Origin: Deltaproteobacteria bacterium | GTDB lineage: Bacteria; Myxococcota_A; Polyangia; Nannocystales; Nannocystaceae | Reading direction: 5' to 3' | Length of the DNA: 64,000 bases | Assembly (NCBI GenBank): GCA_016709225.1 | Contig: JADJEE010000001.1 | Coordinates: 186,001-250,000, forward strand | Translations under genes and position numbers: made by a program | The notes under the pieces: generated by a model | What the model was told of the DNA's origin: nothing | Databases searched by the model: none | The model's input: only the letters and a program-made list of their open reading frames with translations | In this document: positions 35,577-43,431 of the stretch, one piece after another | How positions within the stretch are numbered: the stretch's first letter is position 1 | Layout: every line of letters begins with the position of its first letter

Positions 35577-37334
35577 CTACGTGAAGGCGCGTGCCGCCAG
35601 CTCCTGGGCGGTGAACGCCGGCGGCACCGCCTCGGGCAGCGTGGACGCTGCCGCGCCGCGATCGAGCAGGCGCGCCGCGAGGCGCTCGAACACGCTCTGG
35701 TACGCCGGCAGCGTCCACTTGCCGAAGTGGGTGCTCGCGCCCTCGTACTCCTGCACCTCGTACTCCTCGGGTGTCGTCACGTAGCCGGCGTAGGCATTGG
35801 CGTAGCCGGCGAGCACGACCTCGTGGACGCCCATCGCCGCGAGCGACTGCGCGAGCGAGCGGCACAGCCGGCGGCCCGCGACGGTGGTGAACTCGTGGGG
35901 CACCGCCGCGAGTGCGAGCTCGCCGAGCACGACCAGCTGCACCGGCAGCACCTGCGGCGTCCACGGCTGCCGCTCCTGCTCGAGCGCGCGGAACAGCTGC
36001 ACCGCCCGCGCCACCCGCCCGCGCCCGCGCAGCGCCGGCAGCCGCCCCAGGCGCCGCAGCCCGAGCACGCGGTGCTGCGTGCTCTCGACCCACGTGAGCT
36101 TCTCGGCCTGTGCCGCCGCGACCTCGGGGCTGCGCGTGCGGGCGCGGAGCATGGCCCGCGCGCGCGCGAACCACCGCTGCAGGCCCCGCACGCGGCGCGG
36201 CAGGCCGGGGCCCTCCTCGGTGCCGAAGAACATCGCCATGCCGATCTCGCCGGCGCTGGTGTGCAGGCCCTCGCGTCCGCCGACGAAGCGGGGATCGATC
36301 GCGACGCGCGACATGTCGACGAACGCGTGGGCGCAGGCGATCCGCGGCGACAGCGACGGCGTGCGCGCGGCGTTGTCGAGCACCTTGCGCGCGAGCTCGG
36401 CCTGCAGCCCGCCGCACAGGCGCGCGCTGGCGTCGTCGTCGGGCAGCTCACCGCGCACGAACGGCTTGCCGGGGTGACGACGGCGGTTGGGGGTGACGTC
36501 GCCGGCGGCCCCCTGGGCGAACGCGCCGACGTGGTGATCGATGCCGCGCGTGCGCAGGCTGTGCTCGAGCTGCGCGGCCGCGTGGCCCTTGTTGTCGAAG
36601 TGGAGCGCGTGGTTGTCGCTGTGCACGCTGGTGCAGTGCACCGCGAACCAGTTGATCGAGCCGATCGGCGTGCCCTCGGCGTCCTCGATCCGCAGCAGCC
36701 GCAGGCGGCGATCGATCGCGAGGTGGGCCTCGGCCGCCGTCACGGGCGTGACGTCGGGGTTGCGGTTGTAGCAGTGCACCACGCGGTTGAACGCGACCGG
36801 CAGCTCGGGCGCGAACTCGTCGGCGTCGAAGCGCAGTGTCGCGGGCTGGACCGCCGCGGCGGCCTGCGCGAGCGCGGCGGTGATGCCGTCGGCGAGGCCG
36901 TCGAGGATCTCCTGCGCGAAGCCGGGGATGGTGACGTTGTAGAACGGGTAGTGGGTGAAGCCGCCCGGACCGCTGTGGGTGTGCGTGGCCAGCAGCAGCA
37001 GGCGATCGCGTGCGAGCCCCAGCACCGCGAGCTCCGGCGTCGCGGCGACTCGCCGGGTGACCGCGTCGTGCAGCGCGAGCGAGATGAACGCGAGCTCGCA
37101 GCAGACCATCGCGAACGCCGGGCCGTGGTCACCGGCGCGCAGCACGAACGCGCGGGCCGACAGCGGCGTCGCGACCGACTCCGCGTAGTTCTCGAGCATG
37201 CCCCAGCCCATCATGCCGAGCCCGGGGCGCCACACCGTGATGTCGGCGCGGCCGACCCCGGCGTGCCACCGGCCGGGGGCTGCGAGGTTCCGATCGTCGC
37301 TGCGCTGCGATTGCGGTTCGTCGTGCGTCGTCAT
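35577..37334 (-). CDS. Neutral/alkaline ceramidase-like hydrolase
   Basis: 585 residues. The neutral ceramidase signature is visible: THTHSGPGGF (117-126) with zinc-ligand-type His118/His120, INWFAVHCTS, QGAAGDVTPN and GYANAYAGYVTTPEEYEVQEYEGAST. The family hydrolyses ceramide to sphingosine and fatty acid at a zinc centre. Odd: no signal peptide or N-terminal membrane segment, although bacterial homologues are usually secreted. Also an extra Arg-rich stretch near 390-440. It is divergent from the dehydrogenase gene. Confidence 0.82.
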   Translation of the reverse strand: MTTHDEPQSQRSDDRNLAAPGRWHAGVGRADITVWRPGLGMMGWGMLENYAESVATPLSARAFVLRAGDHGPAFAMVCCELAFISLALHDAVTRRVAATPELAVLGLARDRLLLLATHTHSGPGGFTHYPFYNVTIPGFAQEILDGLADGITAALAQAAAAVQPATLRFDADEFAPELPVAFNRVVHCYNRNPDVTPVTAAEAHLAIDRRLRLLRIEDAEGTPIGSINWFAVHCTSVHSDNHALHFDNKGHAAAQLEHSLRTRGIDHHVGAFAQGAAGDVTPNRRRHPGKPFVRGELPDDDASARLCGGLQAELARKVLDNAARTPSLSPRIACAHAFVDMSRVAIDPRFVGGREGLHTSAGEIGMAMFFGTEEGPGLPRRVRGLQRWFARARAMLRARTRSPEVAAAQAEKLTWVESTQHRVLGLRRLGRLPALRGRGRVARAVQLFRALEQERQPWTPQVLPVQLVVLGELALAAVPHEFTTVAGRRLCRSLAQSLAAMGVHEVVLAGYANAYAGYVTTPEEYEVQEYEGASTHFGKWTLPAYQSVFERLAARLLDRGAAASTLPEAVPPAFTAQELAARAFT

Positions 37335-37453
37335 GGCGTCGGGGCCACCGCGACCGCGGTCGCGGCGGCGACGGCCACCGTAGCAGACGGCGCGCCGCGA
37401 TGGCGCGCGCCGGGGTTACCCCGCCAACGCGCGCCGGGTATCCTCCCCAGCCC

Positions 37454-39913
37454 ATGACGGATCCGGTCCTGCCCGCGCGCGCGCGCGTCGTCATCATCGG
37501 TGGCGGCATCATCGGTTGCTCGGTGGCCTACCACCTCGCGCACATGGGCTGTCGCGATGTGGTGCTACTCGAGCGTGATCGCCTGACGTCGGGCACCACC
37601 TGGCACGCGGCCGGCCTGATCGTGACGTTCGGCTCGACCTCCGAGACCTCGACGCAGATGCGCCAGTACACCCGCGATCTGTATGCGCGGCTCGAGGCCG
37701 AGACCGAGGTCGCGACCGGCTTCAAGCCGGTCGGCTTCATCGGGCTGGCGACCTCGCGCGATCGGCTCGAGGAGTTCCGTCGGGTGTCGGCGTTCAACCG
37801 GCACTGCGGCGTCGACGTGCACGAGATCTCGGCGCGCGAGGTGCAGGACCTGTTCCCGCTCGCGCGCACCGACGACGTGCTGGCCGGGTTCTACGTGCCG
37901 CAGGACGGCCGCGCCAACCCGGTCGACGTGACGATGTCGCTGGCCCGCGGCGCCCGCATGCAGGGCGCGCGCATCATCGAGGGCGTCGCGGTCACCGGCG
38001 TGACCTCGCACCGCGGCCGCGTGACGGGCGTGCGCACCGAGTTCGGCGAGATCGAGGCCGAGTTCGTCGTCAACTGTGCCGGCATGTGGGCGCGGCAGCT
38101 GGGTGAGCGCAACGGCGTGAGCATCCCGCTGCAGGCGGCCGAGCACTACTACCTCATCACCGACGCGATGCCGGGGCTGTCGTCCGACTGTCCCGTGATC
38201 GAGGACCCCGCGTCGTACGGCTACTTCCGCGAGGAGGTGGGCGGCCTGATGATCGGGCTGTTCGAGCCGGTGTGCGCGCCGTGGAAGGTCGAGGGCGTGC
38301 CGCAGGACTTCTCGTTCGGCGATCTCGCGCCCGACTGGGACCGCATGGGTCGGTGGGTCGAGACCGCGATGAAGCGCGTGCCGCTGTCGCTCGATACTGG
38401 CGTGAAGAAGTTCTTCTGCGGGCCCGAGAGCTTCACGCCCGACCTGCAGCCGATCGTCGGCGAGGCACCCGAGCTGGCCAACTACTTCGTGGCCGCGGGC
38501 ATGAACTCGATCGGCATCCTCACCGGCGGTGGGCTCGGACGCGTGCTGGCACACTGGATCTTGAACGGTCGCCCCGACGTCGACATCACCGGCTTCGACA
38601 TCGCGCGCGTGCACCCGTACCAGACCAACCCCGAGTACCGACGCACGCGCACCGTCGAGTCGCTGGGCATGGTCTACCAGTGCCACTACCCCACGCGCAG
38701 CCTGCAGACCGCACGCGACGTGAAGCGCTCGGCGCTCCACGATCGACTCGCGGCCCAGGGCGCGTACTTCCGCGACGTGAGCGGCTGGGAGGGCGCCGAC
38801 TGGTACGCCGGCGCCGGTGTGACGCCGGATCCCGGACCGCTGACCTGGGGCCGACCGCAGTGGTTCGAGCACTGGCGAGCCGAGCACGAGGCCGCGCGAG
38901 CGGGCGTGATCGTCATGGACATGTCGTTCATGGCCAAGTTCCTGGTCCAGGGCCGCGACGCCGGGGCGGTGCTCGAGCGCGTCAGTGCGAATCGAGTCGA
39001 CGGCGAGAGCGGCATGATCACGTACACGCAGTGGCTCGACGAGGCGGGCCTGCTGCAGGCCGACCTCACCGTCACCAAGCTCGACGACGAGCGCTACTGG
39101 GTGGTGGCGTCGGACACTGCGCATCGCCACGTGCAGTGGTGGCTGCAGCGTCACATCGGCGACGCCCACGCGTTCGTGACCGACGTGACCTCGGGCTGGG
39201 CGCAGATCAACGTGCAAGGTCCCCGCAGCCGCGCGCTGCTGCAGTCGATCACCGCGGTCGATCTCGGCAACGAGTCGTTCCCGTTCCGCAGCGCTCGCAC
39301 CATCGACATCGGCTTCGCGAAGGTGCTGTGCGTGCGCATCACATACCTCGGCGAGCTCGGCTACGAGCTCTACGTGCCGGCCGAGCAGGCGGTGCACGTC
39401 CATGAGCGCCTGACCGCGGCGGGCGCGGCGCATGGGCTGCGTCACGCGGGCCTCAAGGCGCTCGCGAGCCTGCGCATGGAGAAGGGCTACCGCGACTACG
39501 GCCACGACATCGACAACACCGACAGCGTGTTGGAGGCCGGGCTCGGCTTCGCGGTCGATCTGAAGAAGCCCGGCGGCTTCGTCGGTCGCGACGCGGTGCT
39601 GGCCAAGAAGGCCGCCGGGCCGCTCACGCGCCGCCTGCTGCAGGTGCAGCTGCTCGACCCCGAGCCGTTGATGTTCCACGCCGAGATCGTGCGCCGCGAC
39701 GGCATCGAGGTCGGCTACGTGCGGGCGGCGTCCTATGGCTTCACGCTCGGCGGCGCGGTCGGACTCGCGATGATCGCGACCGACGGCGCGCCGCTCGATG
39801 CGGCGTGGATCGACGCGGGTAGCTGGGAGATCGAGATCGCTGGTCGCCGCGTGCCGGCGAAGGCCTCGCTCAAGCCGCTGTACGACCCGGCCAACCTGCG
39901 CATCAAGTCCTGA
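37454..39913 (+). CDS. Dimethylglycine/sarcosine dehydrogenase-like flavoprotein (DAO plus GcvT domains)
   Basis: 819 residues from ATG 37454. The FAD domain starts RVVIIGGGIIGCSVAYHLA and has TSGTTWHAAGL, where His51 is the residue that carries covalent FAD in DMGDH and SarDH. The C-terminal half (about 430-815) is a folate-binding GcvT/aminomethyltransferase domain (NVQGPRSRALL, TYLGELGYELYVP, SLRMEKGYRDYGHDI). It would demethylate N-methylglycines and pass formaldehyde to tetrahydrofolate. Length is typical for DMGDH (about 820). Confidence 0.9.
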   Translation: MTDPVLPARARVVIIGGGIIGCSVAYHLAHMGCRDVVLLERDRLTSGTTWHAAGLIVTFGSTSETSTQMRQYTRDLYARLEAETEVATGFKPVGFIGLATSRDRLEEFRRVSAFNRHCGVDVHEISAREVQDLFPLARTDDVLAGFYVPQDGRANPVDVTMSLARGARMQGARIIEGVAVTGVTSHRGRVTGVRTEFGEIEAEFVVNCAGMWARQLGERNGVSIPLQAAEHYYLITDAMPGLSSDCPVIEDPASYGYFREEVGGLMIGLFEPVCAPWKVEGVPQDFSFGDLAPDWDRMGRWVETAMKRVPLSLDTGVKKFFCGPESFTPDLQPIVGEAPELANYFVAAGMNSIGILTGGGLGRVLAHWILNGRPDVDITGFDIARVHPYQTNPEYRRTRTVESLGMVYQCHYPTRSLQTARDVKRSALHDRLAAQGAYFRDVSGWEGADWYAGAGVTPDPGPLTWGRPQWFEHWRAEHEAARAGVIVMDMSFMAKFLVQGRDAGAVLERVSANRVDGESGMITYTQWLDEAGLLQADLTVTKLDDERYWVVASDTAHRHVQWWLQRHIGDAHAFVTDVTSGWAQINVQGPRSRALLQSITAVDLGNESFPFRSARTIDIGFAKVLCVRITYLGELGYELYVPAEQAVHVHERLTAAGAAHGLRHAGLKALASLRMEKGYRDYGHDIDNTDSVLEAGLGFAVDLKKPGGFVGRDAVLAKKAAGPLTRRLLQVQLLDPEPLMFHAEIVRRDGIEVGYVRAASYGFTLGGAVGLAMIATDGAPLDAAWIDAGSWEIEIAGRRVPAKASLKPLYDPANLRIKS

Positions 39914-39918
39914 CCACG

Positions 39919-40638
39919 CTAGTCGGCGTCGACGCGCTCGATCGACGCCACGAGGGCGTCGGGCTGCGAGAAGTACGCGGAGTGGCTGGCGTGCAGGCTC
40001 TCGATGCGGTCGACTGGACAAGCTGCGAGCATGCGATCCTGCGCCGCGATCGACACCGCGCGATCCTGGGTGAGGCGGATGTACGCCTTGGGCACTCGGC
40101 CCCAGCCGTCGTCGGTGGTCCGCACCCGCGCGAGCGCCGGCAGCGAGGGCTCGGCGCACAGAAGCGCGCGCGCGAGCTCGACGTCGTCGTCGCAGCAGTC
40201 GGCGTACAGCCCCTCGCGGTATGCGACGGGGTCGAGACGGTCGCGCACGCGCAGGTGATCGACCGCGACATGGGGGCGCAGCAACGAGTCGACGTCGGCC
40301 GCGAAGGCGTCGCGCGCACGAGCACCGCTGGGCAGCAGGTACGCCGCGAGATACACCACGCGGCGGATCGCGTGCGGCATCGCCTCGGCGAGCGCGGTCG
40401 CCAGCACGCCGTAGCGGCTGTGGACCACGATCGTCGTGGGTACCGGTCCGCCGACGAGCGGCGCGATCGCTCGCACCATCCGCGGCAGCGTCAGCGACGG
40501 TGCCCACGCGGGCATGCGCCCACGCCCGGGGAGATCCGGCACCACCACCTCGCCCCCGCGCCGCAGTCGCGGTGCCACCTTGAACCAACACCAGGCTCCG
40601 TGCCAGCTGCCGTGGAGCAGCAAGTAGCGTCTGTGCAT
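39919..40638 (-). CDS. Alpha/beta-hydrolase with altered nucleophile elbow
   Basis: 239 residues from ATG 40638. The N-terminus LLLHGSWHGAWCWFKVAPRL and later VPDLPGRG match the plant MES/hydroxynitrile-lyase-like esterase group; HASHSAYFSQPDAL holds the expected catalytic His. The elbow reads VVHSRYG where the group has VGHSYGG: Ser is kept but the flanking glycines are Val and Tyr. It may be inactive or have changed specificity. The stop lies five bases from the convergent dehydrogenase stop. Confidence 0.75.
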   Translation of the reverse strand: MHRRYLLLHGSWHGAWCWFKVAPRLRRGGEVVVPDLPGRGRMPAWAPSLTLPRMVRAIAPLVGGPVPTTIVVHSRYGVLATALAEAMPHAIRRVVYLAAYLLPSGARARDAFAADVDSLLRPHVAVDHLRVRDRLDPVAYREGLYADCCDDDVELARALLCAEPSLPALARVRTTDDGWGRVPKAYIRLTQDRAVSIAAQDRMLAACPVDRIESLHASHSAYFSQPDALVASIERVDAD

Positions 40639-40727
40639 GCTCGAGGGGTAGCGCCGGCCGCCCGCCGGGACACTCCGCGGCTTGCCGCGGCATTCGTTCG
40701 CCGCCGCGGCAGCCAGCGCCTCGCGGG

Positions 40728-41381
40728 TCAGCCTGCGCGGGTGATGCCGACGTTGAAGTCGGCGGTTCCGAGCGCGCCCCACAGACGCAGCCACAGCGGC
40801 AGGTACATCTCGGTCGCGCGCGCGCCGGTGATGTCGCCGAGGTCGACCACGTGACGCCAGCCGAAGTCGCGGCGCAGCAGCAGCTCGACGCTGGCTTTCG
40901 CGCCCGCGTCGTTGCCCGCGACGAACACCGCGTGCTCGCCGGGCACGCGGCTGGCGTCGATCATCAGGTTGCAGTTGATGGTGTTGAGCGTCTTCACCAC
41001 GCGAGCGGCGGGGAACGCCCGCTGCACCTGCTCGCCGAGCGAGTCGTCGTTGCACACCGACAGTCGCGGCGGCATGCCGCGCGAGAAGTCGAGCGGGTTG
41101 CTGACGTCGATCACGATCTTGCTGCCCAAGGCGTCGGCGCCGGCCGCCTGCAGCGCCTCGAGCGTGCCGGCGCCCGCGGTGCACACGAACACCAGTTCGC
41201 CGAAGCCGGCCGCCTGCGCGAAGCTGCCGGCGTGGGCGCGCGCGCCCGTCTGCTGCACCCACGCCAGCGCTTTCTCGTTGGTCGCGCTGCGCGAGCCCAT
41301 CGTCACTTCGTGTCCGCAGGCGACCAGCTTGCTCGCGATCGCGTTGCCCACCATGCCCGTACCCAGGATTCCGATCTGCAT
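40728..41381 (-). CDS. NADPH:F420 oxidoreductase-like NAD(P)-binding protein
   Basis: 217 residues from ATG 41381. The N-terminus MQIGILGTGMVGNAIASKL is a Rossmann fold, followed by GHEVTMGSRS, IDVSNPLDFSRGMPPRLS and VKTLNTINCNLMIDA. These motifs are typical of the F420-dependent NADP reductase family, many of whose members work with other substrates. The C-terminal EMYLPLWLRLWGALGTADFNVGI fits the dimerisation helices. Divergent from a LysR gene, its likely regulator. Confidence 0.85.
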   Translation of the reverse strand: MQIGILGTGMVGNAIASKLVACGHEVTMGSRSATNEKALAWVQQTGARAHAGSFAQAAGFGELVFVCTAGAGTLEALQAAGADALGSKIVIDVSNPLDFSRGMPPRLSVCNDDSLGEQVQRAFPAARVVKTLNTINCNLMIDASRVPGEHAVFVAGNDAGAKASVELLLRRDFGWRHVVDLGDITGARATEMYLPLWLRLWGALGTADFNVGITRAG

Positions 41382-41453
41382 CGTCGTTGCTCCGTTCGCG
41401 GGGCGCCCACCACCGGTGCCCTCGCGGTTGCCCAGGCTAGGGCGGCCGCGCCG

Positions 41454-41499
41454 GGTTGACCAGGCGCGCCGCGGCAGTCGATGATCAACCACAGGTTGA
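41454..41499. promoter_or_regulatory. Operator-like GGTTGA/TCAACC half-sites between divergent reductase and LysR genes
   Basis: TCAACC (41485-41490) and GGTTGA (41494-41499) form a perfect palindrome with a 3-base spacer, and a third GGTTGA lies at 41454-41459. The palindrome overlaps the upstream candidate ATG of the LysR gene (41481), which argues for the start at 41502. LysR proteins commonly bind such dyads in their divergent promoter. Confidence 0.5.
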
Positions 41500-41501
41500 C
41501 G

Positions 41502-42398
41502 ATGGCGCACGGTCGGGGTTCGCAGGGGTTTGCGGGGGTGGTGCCGCTGGTGGCGGTGGTCGACGGCGGCAGCTTCCGCGCCGCGGCGTCGCAGCTGGGC
41601 ATCTCGACTGCCGCGGTCAGTAAGGCGGTCGCCAAGCTCGAGCGCGAGCTCGACGTCACGCTGCTCGAGCGCAACGCGAGGCGCGTGGTGCTCACGCGCG
41701 AGGGCGCGCTGTACCTCGAGCACGCGCGTCGGGCCCTGGCGGCGATGCATGACGCGGCCGAGTCGGTCGCGCCCGCGCAGGCCGGGGTGCGCGGCGAGGT
41801 GCGGGTGACGATGCCGTTCATCGCTTCGCGGCGGGTGATCGCAGCGCTGCCGCGGCTGCTCGAGCGTCACGGCGGGCTGTCGGTGCAGCTGCAGGTCACC
41901 GATCACCGGCTGGATCCGGTGGCGCAGACCGACGTCGCGCTGCGCATCGGTGCGCTGCCGGACTCGCGCCTGGTCGCGCGACGGCTCCGCAGCACGCGGT
42001 GGATCACGGTGGCCGCGCCCGAGTACCTCGCGCGGCGCGGGGTCCCGCGCGATCGCCAGGCGCTCGTCGAGCACGAGTGCCTGCGCTTTCGTGCGCCCGA
42101 CGGCCGCCCGACCCCGTGGAGCTTCGCGGCATCCGGCCATGTGCAGTCGCAGGCGGTGCACGGGCGACTGGTGGTCGATCAGGGCGAGCTCCTGCTCGAC
42201 GCCGCGTTGGCCGGCCTCGGTATCGCGCAGGTCATGGACTTCATGCTGACCACGCACCTGCACGACGGCCGCCTGGTCGAGGTGCTCGCCGCGCACGCCG
42301 CGAGCGGGCCGCCGATCCATGCGGTCGGCACCGCCGCGAAGATGCGCAGCGCCGCGGTCAAGGCCAGCGTCGGCATGCTGGCCGCGGCACTGTCGTGA
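41502..42398 (+). CDS. LysR-family transcriptional regulator
   Basis: 298 residues from ATG 41502, preferred over ATG 41481 because of the palindrome there. Winged helix (about 12-70: FAGVVPLVAVVDGGSFRAAASQLGISTAAVSKAVAKLERELDVTLLERN), then an effector domain of the CrgA type (PDSRLVARRL, WITVAAPEYLARRG, WSFAASG). Probably controls the divergent NADP-type reductase gene; inducer unknown. Confidence 0.9.
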   Translation: MAHGRGSQGFAGVVPLVAVVDGGSFRAAASQLGISTAAVSKAVAKLERELDVTLLERNARRVVLTREGALYLEHARRALAAMHDAAESVAPAQAGVRGEVRVTMPFIASRRVIAALPRLLERHGGLSVQLQVTDHRLDPVAQTDVALRIGALPDSRLVARRLRSTRWITVAAPEYLARRGVPRDRQALVEHECLRFRAPDGRPTPWSFAASGHVQSQAVHGRLVVDQGELLLDAALAGLGIAQVMDFMLTTHLHDGRLVEVLAAHAASGPPIHAVGTAAKMRSAAVKASVGMLAAALS

Positions 42399-42417
42399 GC
42401 GGCGACGCGATGTCGCA

Positions 42418-43317
42418 TTACTCGAAGAGGCGCTCGCGCGCGGCGCTGCAGACCGCCTGCACCGCGGGGTGTACCACGCGACGCTCGAGCGTGATCGCGT
42501 AGAAGCGCTCTCGGAGCTCGGGTGTGCGGCCCAGGATCTGCACGCCATACTGGCGTCGGATCTCGCGCTCGATGACGGTCGGACCGGTGAAGATGCCCCG
42601 ACCCGACTGACCGAACACCTTCAGCAGGGCGCTGTCGTCGAACTCGGCGACGACGCGGGGCCGGACGGCGCGCCGCTCGAACCACAGCTCGAGATCGCGT
42701 CGCAGCAGGCTGCCCGCCATCGGCAGCAGCATCGGTGCACCGTCCAGCCCGTGGGGGAAGTCGGCACGGTGCTGGCGCGCGAGCGCCTCGCTGGCGAACC
42801 AGGTGACGCCCGACTCGCCCAGCGGGTGGTTGTAGGCCCGCACCGAGGTCTCGACGCCCACCGGGGCGTCGGACACCACCAGATCGAGCTCGTGGGTGGC
42901 GAGCCGCGCCAGCAGCGAGGGCAGGCGGTCCTCGTGGAGGTGCAGCCGCACCGGTGGCGAGTGGGTCACGGCGGGGCCGAGCAGCCGGTGTGCGATGAGC
43001 TTGGGCACCACGAACGTGAGCCCGACCCGCAGGTCGACCGTCTGGTCACGCGCCGGCTCGCGCAGCGCGGTGAGCAGCGCGCGTCCGAGGCCGAAGATCT
43101 CGTCGGCGTGCCGCAGCGCGATGCGGCCGGCGTCGGTGAGCTCGAGCCGACGATGGCGGCGGATGAAGAGCTCGACGCCGAGCTGCTGCTCGAGCAGCTT
43201 GAGCTGTGCGCTGACCGTGGGCTGCGACAACCGGAGGTTCTTCGCGGCGGTCGAGACCGATCCGGACCGTGCGACGTGCCAGAAGTAGAGCAGGTGGTGG
43301 TAGTTCAGCCACTGCAT
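42418..43317 (-). CDS. NhaR-like LysR regulator
   Basis: 299 residues. MQWLNYHHLLYFWHVARSGSV is a near match to the NhaR start, and the effector part keeps LDLVVSDAPV, EFDDSALLKVFGQSGRGIF and HPAVQAVC. In E. coli NhaR activates the nhaA sodium/proton antiporter and pgaABCD. Here it is divergent from a tripartite exporter operon, its likely target. The C-terminal 20 residues are Arg-rich. Confidence 0.88.
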   Translation of the reverse strand: MQWLNYHHLLYFWHVARSGSVSTAAKNLRLSQPTVSAQLKLLEQQLGVELFIRRHRRLELTDAGRIALRHADEIFGLGRALLTALREPARDQTVDLRVGLTFVVPKLIAHRLLGPAVTHSPPVRLHLHEDRLPSLLARLATHELDLVVSDAPVGVETSVRAYNHPLGESGVTWFASEALARQHRADFPHGLDGAPMLLPMAGSLLRRDLELWFERRAVRPRVVAEFDDSALLKVFGQSGRGIFTGPTVIEREIRRQYGVQILGRTPELRERFYAITLERRVVHPAVQAVCSAARERLFE

Positions 43318-43354
43318 TGGGGCGAGTCTCGCATAGATTGAGAAAACCGATGGG

Positions 43355-43381
43355 TCGAGCGAAGATTATCTCTTTGCTCGA
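43355..43381. promoter_or_regulatory. 27-bp inverted repeat in the nhaR-like/ABC divergent promoter
   Basis: Arms TCGAGCGAAGA (43355-43365) and TCTTTGCTCGA (43371-43381) are inverted copies with 10 of 11 matches and a 5-base centre. The intergenic DNA here is unusually AT-rich. A TTGAGA (43338-43343) could be a -35 element, with a poor -10 candidate. A dyad of this size between divergent genes fits a LysR operator. Confidence 0.5.
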
Positions 43382-43431
43382 ACTCGGGACCGGCCTCAGC
43401 TTCCCCGGTCGTGGAGCCCGAGAACGCTGTG

